Both the position numbers and the translations under genes were made by a program. A stretch of 63,537 bases of DNA, taken from contig URVW01000004.1 of assembly GCA_900551435.1 (NCBI GenBank), positions 1 to 63,537 on the forward strand, given 5' to 3'. This DNA comes from an uncultured Faecalibacterium sp. (GTDB lineage: Bacteria > Bacillota > Clostridia > Oscillospirales > Ruminococcaceae). Below are positions 17,306-25,372 of the stretch, piece after piece (the stretch's first letter is position 1; each line of letters opens with the position of its first letter). A model generated the notes under the pieces. That model was given only the letters and a program-made list of their open reading frames with translations. It was not told the DNA's origin and ran no database searches.

Positions 17306-17438
17306 AGTCCGGTTCCCTCCTTATGGGCATGGTTTACGTTTTGATATGACCTTAGTGTAACACAGCCGGCGCCGCCGGGCAAGAACCGGAGTTATGTATT
17401 TTGCAGTCCACCCTTGGGAGGTGCGCTGCCGCACCCAC

Positions 17439-17475
17439 AAAAAAGCCGCCGCACGGTCAGGTGCAGCGGCTTTCT
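17439..17475 (-). terminator. Terminator of metK
   Basis: Minus-strand hairpin (AAGCCGCTGCAC with GTGCGGCGGCTT) followed by six U residues, 30 bases after the metK stop. Confidence 0.8.
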
Positions 17476-17505
17476 TCTTCACGTACTTCTATGGAAAAAC
17501 GCTTT

Positions 17506-18660
17506 TTATAGGGCAGCCACGGCAGCCTTCAGGGCATCCACGCGGTCGGTGTTCTCCCACTTCACGCCCAGATCCTCGCGGCCCATGTGGCCGTAGGCGG
17601 CCAGCTGGCGGTAGATGGGCTTGCGCAGATCAAGCTCGCGGATGATGGCGGTGGGGGTCAGGTCAAACACCTTCTCCACAGCCTGCTCGATCTTCTCGTC
17701 TGCCACCGTGCCGGTGCCGAAGGTATCCACCATGATGGACACGGGCTTTGCCACGCCGATGGCGTAGGCCACCTGCACCTCGCACTGCTTTGCCAGACCC
17801 GCAGCCACGATGTTCTTGGCCACCCAGCGGGTAGCGTAGGCTGCGCTGCGGTCCACCTTGCTGGGGTCCTTGCCGGAGAATGCACCGCCGCCGTGGCGTG
17901 CATAGCCGCCGTAGGTGTCCACGATGATCTTACGGCCGGTCAGACCGGTATCGCCCTGCGGGCCGCCCACAACAAAGCGGCCGGTGGGGTTGATGTAGTA
18001 CTTAGTGTTCTCGTCCAGCAGCTCGGCGGGGATGGTGGCCTTGATGACCTTTTCCATCACGTCTGCGCGCAGCTGCTCCATGCTCACGCTCTCACTGTGC
18101 TGGCTGGAGATGACCACGGCATCCACGCGAACAGGCTTGTTGTTCTCGTCGTACTCCACGGTCACCTGACTCTTGCCGTCCGGGCGCAGGTAGTCCATCT
18201 CGCCACTCTTGCGCACGGCGGTCAGGCGCTTTGCCAGCTTGTGGGCAAGGCTGATGGGCATGGGCATCAGCTCGGGGGTCTCGTCACAGGCATAACCGAA
18301 CATCATGCCCTGATCGCCTGCACCGCCCACCTGATCGTTGGTGCCCAGTGCAATGTCGGGGCTCTGGCCGTCAATGTTGGAGATGACGGCGCAGGTGTCG
18401 GCGTCAAAGCCGTACTTTGCGCGGGTGTAGCCGATATCAGCCACCACCTCGCGGACGACCTTCTGGAAGTCCACATAGCAGCTGGTGGTGATCTCGCCCA
18501 TGATGTGCACAAGGCCGGTGGATGCGCAGGTCTCGCAGGCCACGCGGGCATCGGGGTCGTGGGTCAGGATCTCGTCCAGAATTGCATCAGAGATCTGGTC
18601 GCAGATCTTGTCGGGATGTCCCTCGGTGACGGACTCCGAAGTAAACAGGTGTCTAGCCAT
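17506..18660 (-). CDS. metK: S-adenosylmethionine synthase
   Basis: 384 residues; makes SAM from methionine and ATP. It has the N-terminal FTSESVTEGHPDKICDQISD, the ATP-binding GAGDQGMMFGYA (about residues 115-126) and the GGGAFSGKDPSKVDRSAAY P-loop. Length is typical. A SAM-I riboswitch precedes it, so expression falls when SAM is high. Confidence 0.98.
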   Translation of the reverse strand: MARHLFTSESVTEGHPDKICDQISDAILDEILTHDPDARVACETCASTGLVHIMGEITTSCYVDFQKVVREVVADIGYTRAKYGFDADTCAVISNIDGQSPDIALGTNDQVGGAGDQGMMFGYACDETPELMPMPISLAHKLAKRLTAVRKSGEMDYLRPDGKSQVTVEYDENNKPVRVDAVVISSQHSESVSMEQLRADVMEKVIKATIPAELLDENTKYYINPTGRFVVGGPQGDTGLTGRKIIVDTYGGYARHGGGAFSGKDPSKVDRSAAYATRWVAKNIVAAGLAKQCEVQVAYAIGVAKPVSIMVDTFGTGTVADEKIEQAVEKVFDLTPTAIIRELDLRKPIYRQLAAYGHMGREDLGVKWENTDRVDALKAAVAAL

Positions 18661-18720
18661 TTTTTGCCTCCTAAATGTTGCAGTTGCGTGTATTTACCAT
18701 TCCATCAAGTTTGTTCTGAA

Positions 18721-18755
18721 AAATAAAAGCGCCCAGAGCCGAAAGCTCTGAGCGT
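18721..18755 (-). terminator. Riboswitch-controlled terminator before metK
   Basis: Minus-strand stem CGCTCAGAGC/GCTCTGGGCG with loop TTTCG followed by a U-rich tail. It is the expression platform of the SAM-I riboswitch. Confidence 0.85.
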
Positions 18756-18760
18756 TGCAC

Positions 18761-18857
18761 TCTTATCTTCCGGTTTCCCGCAGGATTTGGCACCTTACGC
18801 TCTCGCGCAGGTTGTCGGGCTTCACAGGGCCTGTCCCCTCAGCCGCTCTTGATAAGT
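18761..18857 (-). ncRNA. SAM-I (S-box) riboswitch
   Basis: Minus-strand RNA with the S-box core: P1 CUUAUC/GAUAAG at the ends, then AGAGCGGCUGAGGGGAC, GAAGCCCGACAACC and GGUGCCAAAUCC in the canonical order. It lies upstream of metK with a terminator between. SAM binding should stabilise P1 and allow termination. Confidence 0.95.
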
Positions 18858-18940
18858 CGGTATTCAATTGGTACGCTCCATATTCTATCATTGCAGCGTC
18901 AGATTGTCAAGATAAGTCGCACTTATTTTAGACATTCCTT

Positions 18941-20110
18941 TTAAATTGATGGAGCATTCTCCTGCTCCGGTGCGGCATGGCCGTCCCGGGCGGCGTGAAA
19001 GGCACGCTTTTCCGCGTACATCCGCTGATCCAGCTCTACCAGAAACTTTTCCACACTGCCGCCCTCGTACTTTGCCACGCCGGTAGAGAAGGACAGCTGA
19101 AAGCTGCCCGCCGGGGCGGTAGCGTTATAGTGCTGCACTCGCTGCTCGATGGCGGCGCAGGTCTTATCCAAAAGTTCCTCCGAGCCGTGCCGGATCAGCA
19201 CCATGAACTCGTCGCCGCTCATGCGGATGGCTACCGAGTTTGCCACCAGCGCCCCGGACAGGATGTGTCCTATCTCTTGGATCGCCCGGTCGCCCTCGGC
19301 GTGACCGTAGGTGTCGTTGATCTCCTTGAAGCAGTTCACGTCCATCATAATGCCGTAAACGTCCTTCTCCTGTGTGGCGTGGATGCGGTCCAGACAGTAG
19401 TTCATGTACTTGCGCCCAAACAGACCGGACAGCTCGTCGGTATAGCCGCTCAGGCTGCGGGTCTGGCTGTCTATAAACACAAAGGCGACGGCCACCGACA
19501 GCCAGCCGAAGGCCATGCCGTAGAACACGCCCTGCAGCACTGTGCCCGCCACACAGGTGACCACGAAGTAGTACACCGGGAAAAACTCCACCGTAATGCC
19601 GTCACGCTTAGCCTTATGCACCTGCCACACGCTCTCGGCGTAATAGCCGAACAGCAGCAGATACAACAAAATGTTCAGCGGACCACGATGGTAAACGTTG
19701 TCCGCGGAGATGGTAAAGATCCATCCCATGCCGAAAAGATTTGCCAGCAGCAGAAGAAGAACAGCCAGCAGTGGTACGCCCAGCATCAGGTGCCTTCTGC
19801 GCAGGCGTCCGATGCTGCGGTAGACCCGGAAGTCCACATACAAACACCACGCATAGCCCACACACACAGTAGCGCCGGTGCAGACGGTGTTAGTAAGGTA
19901 CAGCCAGAACCGGCTTCCCGCGCCGGGCACGCCGTCCAGCAGAAAGCTGATCGTCTCTGCCACCTGTGCCAGAAGGGTTACCACCAGCATCCGGCAGAAA
20001 AGCTCTGTTCCAACGCTATTTTTACTTTCGCCGCGCACCCGCAGTAAAAGCAGAAAGCTTACCAGCACCGCCCCTGTGCCATTGGCCACAAGGATCTCGG
20101 GTATATTCAT
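18941..20110 (-). CDS. Membrane-bound GGDEF protein (putative diguanylate cyclase)
   Basis: 389 residues: about six or seven transmembrane helices (residues 8-210) and a C-terminal GGDEF domain. The active-site loop reads RMSGDEF, i.e. SGDEF instead of GGDEF, a variant known in some active cyclases; the metal residue in MDVNCFKEINDTYGHAEGD is intact. No inhibitory RxxD is obvious upstream. The ATG at 20110 follows GAGGAGG. Single-gene unit with a likely TATAAT -10 at 20179-20184. Confidence 0.85.
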   Translation of the reverse strand: MNIPEILVANGTGAVLVSFLLLLRVRGESKNSVGTELFCRMLVVTLLAQVAETISFLLDGVPGAGSRFWLYLTNTVCTGATVCVGYAWCLYVDFRVYRSIGRLRRRHLMLGVPLLAVLLLLLANLFGMGWIFTISADNVYHRGPLNILLYLLLFGYYAESVWQVHKAKRDGITVEFFPVYYFVVTCVAGTVLQGVFYGMAFGWLSVAVAFVFIDSQTRSLSGYTDELSGLFGRKYMNYCLDRIHATQEKDVYGIMMDVNCFKEINDTYGHAEGDRAIQEIGHILSGALVANSVAIRMSGDEFMVLIRHGSEELLDKTCAAIEQRVQHYNATAPAGSFQLSFSTGVAKYEGGSVEKFLVELDQRMYAEKRAFHAARDGHAAPEQENAPSI

Positions 20111-20218
20111 TGCAGTTCCTCCTCTGCCCACCTTATCCCGTAAAGCGGGCAGCCCCGTTTTATACAGTGTTTGTCTGTATTATACACCCTGCCGTGCCCT
20201 GCTTGCAAGGCTTGGGCG

Positions 20219-20260
20219 CAAAAAAGGCCGCTGCACGGCAAATTTGTGCAGCGGCCCATG
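20219..20260 (-). terminator. Terminator of deoC
   Basis: Minus-strand stem GGCCGCTGCAC/GTGCAGCGGCC followed by six U residues, about 70 bases past the deoC stop. Confidence 0.8.
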
Positions 20261-20326
20261 AAAAATCATCCTTTGCAGTTCAGCCAAGCCCAGAGCTTCA
20301 CCGAAACGCCTTTTTGCGCGGAAAGC

Positions 20327-20992
20327 TTAGTAGCCCTTTGCCTGCTCGCCGTTCAAAATCTTGACAGCGCGGGAGGTGCCCAGACGGTCAGCGCCCAGTG
20401 CAAGGAAGGTCTCCATATCCTCCACGGTGGAAATGCCGCCGGCCGCCTTGACCTTGCAGCGGCCATGCACGCCCTTGACCATCAGCTCCACATCGTGGAA
20501 GTTGGCGCCTGCAGTGGAAAAGCCGGTGCTGGTCTTGATGTAGTCGGCACCGGCCTCGCAGACGATGTCGCACATCTTTTCCTTCTCTTCCTCGGTCAGC
20601 AGGCAGGTCTCGATGATGACCTTCAAAATCTTATCGCCCACAGCCTGCTTGACGGCACGGATGTCCTCGCGGACAGCATCGTACTCCTTGTTCTTCAGGC
20701 GGCCGATGTTGATGACCATATCCACCTCGGCTGCGCCGTTCTCGATGGCAGTCTTGGCTTCAAAGGCCTTGCTGGCGGTATCCATAGCGCCCAGAGGGAA
20801 GCCCACCACGCAGCACACGGGGATGCGGCCTGCCATATACTCCACAGCCTGCTTGACGTAGCAGGTGTTGATGCAGACGGATGCGGTGTGGTTTGCAATG
20901 GCTTCGTCACACAGCTGCTGGATCTGGGGCCAGGTGGCCTCCGGCTTCAGCAGAGTATGATCGACATGGGACAGGATCTCTTCGCGGTTCAT
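20327..20992 (-). CDS. deoC: Deoxyribose-phosphate aldolase
   Basis: 221 residues, TIM-barrel class I aldolase that splits 2-deoxyribose-5-phosphate into glyceraldehyde-3-phosphate and acetaldehyde. It has DHTLLKPEATW near the N-terminus, EVDMVINIGRLK, and the Schiff-base lysine in DYIKTSTGFS. The 44-residue membrane peptide gene lies directly upstream on the same strand. Confidence 0.96.
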   Translation of the reverse strand: MNREEILSHVDHTLLKPEATWPQIQQLCDEAIANHTASVCINTCYVKQAVEYMAGRIPVCCVVGFPLGAMDTASKAFEAKTAIENGAAEVDMVINIGRLKNKEYDAVREDIRAVKQAVGDKILKVIIETCLLTEEEKEKMCDIVCEAGADYIKTSTGFSTAGANFHDVELMVKGVHGRCKVKAAGGISTVEDMETFLALGADRLGTSRAVKILNGEQAKGY

Positions 20993-21010
20993 GCTCGTTC
21001 CTCCGTTGTT

Positions 21011-21145
21011 TTACTTGCTGGCACGGCGCACCTTTGCCATGCCCACAGCGCTGAGTGCGATCGCAGTCACCGATGCCGTTGCACCAATGATGCCCAGCAC
21101 AAGACCAGAGACCAGGAATGCGAACCCTTTCAGACCACGTTTCAT
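21011..21145 (-). CDS. 44-residue hydrophobic small protein
   Basis: Short reading frame starting MKRGLKGFAFLVSGLVLG, with one transmembrane helix (about 7-36) and a basic C-terminus (VRRASK). AGGAGG lies eight bases upstream of its ATG, which argues that it is translated. It is 18 bases upstream of deoC and probably co-transcribed. Function unknown. Confidence 0.6.
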   Translation of the reverse strand: MKRGLKGFAFLVSGLVLGIIGATASVTAIALSAVGMAKVRRASK

Positions 21146-21171
21146 AATACCGTACCTCCTAAATTATATTG

Positions 21172-21204
21172 GATATTTTCTCCGCCTGCGGCGGAGAAAA
21201 TATC
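21172..21204 (-). terminator. Terminator of gtrA
   Basis: Perfect 15-bp stem GATATTTTCTCCGCC with its complement around a three-base loop, starting at the base after the gtrA stop codon. Confidence 0.7.
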
Positions 21205-21825
21205 TCACTTACGATTTTTAAAGATGATCAGCTTGCTGAACACATAATTCAGCACCACGACCACTACGTTGGAGAATACCTTGACGCACAGACCCCACAG
21301 TGCCTGCGCATTGTAGCGGCTGGTAACGAAGATCGCCGTGGGGCCGTCTGCACCACCAATGACGGCAATGGCAGCAGAGCCGTCTGTGACCCCCACCGGT
21401 GTGCCTGCATAAGAGGCTGCCATCTGGATAGCCGTATCCGGGCCAAACCAGTGAGCCACCACGCTCAGTGCCCCCTGCATCATGTTGTCCATCAGCGCCG
21501 CGCCCTGCGCCACCAGCAGATTGCCGCCCACGATCATGATGGCGGCATCCAGCACCATGGTGCCCAGACGGCAGGTGACAAAAGTGCCGAACTCCTTGGC
21601 CATGGCTTTGCCGGTGGTTCTGCTGCGAAAGACGAACGCCCGGTTGGTGCAGTAGGCAAACAGGATGCACAAAGCGTTATCCAGCACATTGCCCCAGCTG
21701 TTGGCGGCAGTGTAGCCGAACAGCTGGCTGAACAGCGCGTACAGCACAATATTCAGCAGAGTGGTCAGCACGCCGAAAATCAGGTAACTGAGCACTTCCC
21801 AGTGCTTTTTGAAAAACTTTATCAT
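21205..21825 (-). CDS. GtrA family membrane protein with an inserted OadB-like peptide
   Basis: 206 residues with about four transmembrane helices (10-32, 42-60, 80-102, 176-198), the layout of GtrA proteins that help flip lipid-linked sugars. Between helices 3 and 4 an extra stretch (about 140-170) contains IGGADGPTAIFVTS, closely like the conserved segment of sodium-pumping oxaloacetate decarboxylase beta subunits. It is odd in a GtrA protein. Located after ispH-S1 and its terminator. The GtrA assignment is good; the meaning of the insert is open. Confidence 0.75.
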   Translation of the reverse strand: MIKFFKKHWEVLSYLIFGVLTTLLNIVLYALFSQLFGYTAANSWGNVLDNALCILFAYCTNRAFVFRSRTTGKAMAKEFGTFVTCRLGTMVLDAAIMIVGGNLLVAQGAALMDNMMQGALSVVAHWFGPDTAIQMAASYAGTPVGVTDGSAAIAVIGGADGPTAIFVTSRYNAQALWGLCVKVFSNVVVVVLNYVFSKLIIFKNRK

Positions 21826-21835
21826 GGCTTTGTTA

Positions 21836-21877
21836 ACAAAAACAGCCCCGCCGCCGTTTTCCCGGCAACGGGGCTGC
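21836..21877 (-). terminator. Terminator of the cmk-plsC-ispH operon
   Basis: Minus-strand stem CAGCCCCG/CGGGGCTG with internal pairing, followed by UUUUUGUU; lies between ispH-S1 and gtrA. Confidence 0.75.
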
Positions 21878-21921
21878 AGATCGCATTGTGTCAGAAGCTA
21901 TGCTTTTGCACGAAGGGCTGA

Positions 21922-23832
21922 TTACTCAGCGTCGTCGTTCAGCAGAGCCTTCATGGACAGGCTGATGCGCTTCTTGTCGAAGTCAACATCCAGCAGCTTC
22001 ACATCGACCATATCGCCGACCTTCAGTGCGTCAGAGACCTTCTCAACGCGGTCATTGCTGATCTCGCTGATGTGGACCAGACCGTCAACACCCGGCAGGA
22101 TGCGGACGAATGCACCAAACTTGGTCAGAGAAACAACCGGAGCGTGGAAGGTGCTGCCGATGGGGTAGTTGTTCTTCAGCTGCTCCCAAGGATTGTCCTC
22201 AGACTTCTTGTAGCCCAGAGAGACCTTGTGGTTCTCGGTGTCGATGTCCTTGACATACACTTCGATGGTGTCACCAACGGAGACGACCTCGGAGGGGTGC
22301 TTGATGCGGTTCCAGCTCAGCTCGCTGATGTGGCACAGGCCGTCAACACCACCGATGTCAACGAATGCACCATAAGAGGTCAGGCTCTTGACAACGCCGG
22401 TGTAGCTCTTGCCCACCTCAACGTTTGCCCAGAACTCCTCGCGCTTAGCCTTGTTCTGCTCAGCGGTCACCTTGTTGATGCTGCCCACGATCTTGCGGCC
22501 AGAGCACTCGGTGACGACCAGCTGAACGTGCTGGCCAACCAGAGCAGTGTAGTCCTCGTCGCGGCGCATAGTGGCCTGAGAACGGGGAACGAACACCTTG
22601 ACGCCCTTGACGTTGACGACAACGCCGCCCTTATTGAACTCGGTAACATCGCCCTCGACGACTTCACCGGATTCTGCTGCCTTGGCGATTTCTTCCATGC
22701 CCTTGCGAGATGCGAGCTTCTTGCGGGAGAGCTGGATAACGCCATCCTGGTCCATAACCTTCTCGACGATGAGGTCCAGCTCATCGCCAACCTTCACCAG
22801 GTCTTCGACCTTGGCGGAGGAATCATCGGTCAGCTCGCTCAGCTTGACAAAGCCGGTCTGCTTCGCACCGATATCCACCTGGATCTCGTTGGCAGAGATG
22901 CTGGTCACGATTCCTTTCACAATACTGCCTGCATGAACTCGCTTTTCTTCGGATGCGTTCAGCATCTCCTCAAAGCTCATGTTGTCATTGATTTCTGCGC
23001 TCATACTGTTAAGTACCTCCTCAATAATAGACGATGGCGTTGAAGCCCCGGCTGTCACGCCCGCCACTTTAACATCTGCAAACCATTCCGGCCGAAGTTC
23101 GCTCGCTGTCTCGACCGTTACGGCACGCGTGTGTTTTGCGGCGACCTGTACCAGCTTTTGGGTATTGGAAGAATGATGACCGCCAATGACAACAACAATG
23201 TCGCATTTTTGGCTGAGGTCTTCCGCTTCCTGTTGCCTCGCCCACGTCGCATTACATATTGTATCAAAAATTCGGGCGTTTGTATAGGCTTTTTTGAGAA
23301 ACTCCGAACTTTCTTGCCATTTTGTCACCTGAAATGTGGTCTGTGCAACCGCAAAAATGGTTTTTGAGGGGTCGGAAGGGCCTTTCCACGCCTTCAACTC
23401 GTCCAGATCGCTGAAAACAAATACCTCTCCCCGGGTATGTCCGACGATGCCCTGCACCTCCGGATGGGACGCATCACCCGCCACGAGCAGGACCGCGCCC
23501 TCAGCTTCGGCCTTGGCGGCGATGCTCTGGATCTTCTTCACGAAGGGGCAGGTGGCGTCGTGATAGACCAGTCCGCGCTGTTCCAGCGTGTCGTAGATGC
23601 TCCGGGGCACGCCGTGGCTGCGGATAATGACCTCGTATCCCGTGGGGATGTTATCCACGGTATCCGCCACCAGTGCGCCGCGGCGCTCCATGTCGGCCAC
23701 GGCCTGTGGGTTGTGGATGAGCGGGCCAAGCGTTGCCACCTTGTGGCCCTCATCGAGCAGACTGTAGGTCAGCTCGACCGCGCGGTTCACGCCGAAGCAG
23801 AAGCCCGCCGTTTTTGCCAAACGAATCTCCAT
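21922..23832 (-). CDS. ispH: Fusion of IspH (HMBPP reductase) and S1 RNA-binding domains
   Basis: 636 residues. Residues 1-285 are IspH, the [4Fe-4S] enzyme giving IPP and DMAPP in the MEP pathway, with its three cluster cysteines in KTAGFCFGVNRA, DATCPFVKK and DTICNATWARQQ. After a linker come four S1 domains (about 300-630; for example GVVKSLTSYGAFVDIGGVDGL), as in ribosomal protein S1. This fusion is known in several clostridia. The start is two bases after the plsC stop with GGGAGG in the plsC end. Confidence 0.95.
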   Translation of the reverse strand: MEIRLAKTAGFCFGVNRAVELTYSLLDEGHKVATLGPLIHNPQAVADMERRGALVADTVDNIPTGYEVIIRSHGVPRSIYDTLEQRGLVYHDATCPFVKKIQSIAAKAEAEGAVLLVAGDASHPEVQGIVGHTRGEVFVFSDLDELKAWKGPSDPSKTIFAVAQTTFQVTKWQESSEFLKKAYTNARIFDTICNATWARQQEAEDLSQKCDIVVVIGGHHSSNTQKLVQVAAKHTRAVTVETASELRPEWFADVKVAGVTAGASTPSSIIEEVLNSMSAEINDNMSFEEMLNASEEKRVHAGSIVKGIVTSISANEIQVDIGAKQTGFVKLSELTDDSSAKVEDLVKVGDELDLIVEKVMDQDGVIQLSRKKLASRKGMEEIAKAAESGEVVEGDVTEFNKGGVVVNVKGVKVFVPRSQATMRRDEDYTALVGQHVQLVVTECSGRKIVGSINKVTAEQNKAKREEFWANVEVGKSYTGVVKSLTSYGAFVDIGGVDGLCHISELSWNRIKHPSEVVSVGDTIEVYVKDIDTENHKVSLGYKKSEDNPWEQLKNNYPIGSTFHAPVVSLTKFGAFVRILPGVDGLVHISEISNDRVEKVSDALKVGDMVDVKLLDVDFDKKRISLSMKALLNDDAE

Positions 23833-23833
23833 G

Positions 23834-24448
23834 TTATCCTCCCAGCTTTTCCCAAGCGTTCAAAAGCGCCTGTTTGTTTGCGCGCAGGGTCTTTAAGTCG
23901 CGGCGGCTCTCCATCGCGAACTGTGCGGCGGGCATCGGCTCACCGTAGATGACCTTCACCTTGCAGAAGAGCCTCATCTTCCCGTCCGGCGTGTCGTAGA
24001 TGATCCGCACCGGGACCACATCCACCGCTGCCTGTGCCGCAATGACGAACAGGCCGCTCTTGGGCTGTAAGAACTTGCCCTCTTTCTCGCGGGTCCCCTC
24101 CGGGAAAACGAGAAGCATCCCGCCGTTTTTGCACGCTTCCACGGTCTGGTCGATGGCTTCCAGCTCATCGCGGGTCCCGCGCACACACATCGCACCCGCG
24201 CACCGGAAGAACCAGCTCAGTGCGGCGTTGATCTCAAACAGTTCTTTTTTGGCGAACACGATCATCCGCTTTCCCCAGAACCGGGTAATGACCACGAACA
24301 CCGGGTCAATGGCCGAAACGTGGTTCGGCGCAAGGATGCAGCCCTGCGTCTGAATCTTCTTCAGGTTTTCGCGGCCGATGCACTCCACCCGGAAGCCGAT
24401 GTGGAACACCAGCCATGCCAAGGGGAGCAAAATATAGTATAAAATCAT
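23834..24448 (-). CDS. plsC: 1-acyl-sn-glycerol-3-phosphate acyltransferase
   Basis: 204 residues, membrane-associated enzyme that makes phosphatidic acid. N-terminal membrane segment (1-18), catalytic NHVSAIDP (HX4D) and the phosphate-binding FPEGTREKEG. It sits between cmk and ispH-S1, a conserved order in clostridia (cmk-plsC-ispH). Confidence 0.93.
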   Translation of the reverse strand: MILYYILLPLAWLVFHIGFRVECIGRENLKKIQTQGCILAPNHVSAIDPVFVVITRFWGKRMIVFAKKELFEINAALSWFFRCAGAMCVRGTRDELEAIDQTVEACKNGGMLLVFPEGTREKEGKFLQPKSGLFVIAAQAAVDVVPVRIIYDTPDGKMRLFCKVKVIYGEPMPAAQFAMESRRDLKTLRANKQALLNAWEKLGG

Positions 24449-24544
24449 GTATTTTTCCGTTTCCTATAACGGGCCATTCGGGAGCTTTTCCACGCAAGTG
24501 ATCACGAGTTGCAGTCCTTGCTTTGGGAAACTCTCTTCTGTCCC

Positions 24545-25210
24545 TTACGATATTTTTTCCGCGATGATCTTCTTCATCGCATCCAAGCTCTGCTCAAAAT
24601 TCAGGTCCGAGGTGTCCAGCAGAACGGCATCCTCTGCCTGTTTCAGGGGTGCGGCTTCGCGGTGGGTGTCCTGATAGTCGCGCTTCTTCACGTCCTCGAG
24701 GACCTCTTCGAAGGAGACGTTCACGCCCTTCTCCTGATATTCCTTCCAGCGGCGCTTTGCGCGGGCTTCGGGGGCGGCGGTCAGGAAAATTTTCGCCGTT
24801 GCGTTCGGCAGCACGACCGTGCCGATATCGCGGCCATCCATCAGGATGTTCTGGGTCTTGGCCATGTTTCGCTGCAGATCGAGCAGGAACGCACGAACTT
24901 CCGGGTTCGCCCCCACAGCCGAAGCCGCCATGCCGGCTTCCTCGGTGCGGATGGCTTTGCTGACGTCCTCTTCGTTCAGATAGATATGCTGTTCCCCGTC
25001 CACCGACGCCAGCCGCAGGGAAATTTCCGGCAGCAGCGCGTTGACGGCGGCGTTATCCTTTGGGTCTTTGCCCGCGCGCAGGGCGTACAGGCCGATGGTG
25101 CGGTACATTGCACCGGTGTCCACATAAATATAGCCGAGGTCTGCCGCCAGACGGCGGGCCAGCGTAGATTTGCCCGCACCAGCGGGGCCATCGATTGCAA
25201 CTGAAATCAT
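24545..25210 (-). CDS. cmk: Cytidylate kinase
   Basis: 221 residues, phosphorylates CMP and dCMP. Walker A GPAGAGKST (about residues 8-16), YVDTGAMYR for nucleotide binding, DGRDIGTVVLPNA and the lid region RAKRRWKEYQEKG. First gene of the cmk-plsC-ispH unit; the ATG follows AAGGAG. Confidence 0.96.
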   Translation of the reverse strand: MISVAIDGPAGAGKSTLARRLAADLGYIYVDTGAMYRTIGLYALRAGKDPKDNAAVNALLPEISLRLASVDGEQHIYLNEEDVSKAIRTEEAGMAASAVGANPEVRAFLLDLQRNMAKTQNILMDGRDIGTVVLPNATAKIFLTAAPEARAKRRWKEYQEKGVNVSFEEVLEDVKKRDYQDTHREAAPLKQAEDAVLLDTSDLNFEQSLDAMKKIIAEKIS

Positions 25211-25372
25211 GGTTTTATCTCCTTATATATAAAGTACGTTTTCAGCGGGGGTCTGGTTATTTCCCTCGCAAGTGAGACGGGGATTCCATACCCCGCCCTA
25301 TTGCCTTCGGCAACAGGGTCCCACCCGTCGGACACTTGCTCACGAAACAACCGGCCCCCCTCCACACTCGTT

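Noticed and set aside
25211..25372. Extra gene between cmk and the BaiN-like gene
   Set aside because: The region holds a CCCTGTTGCC/GGCAATAGGG hairpin and repeat-like sequence; the open frame crossing it is a shadow of the flavoprotein gene.
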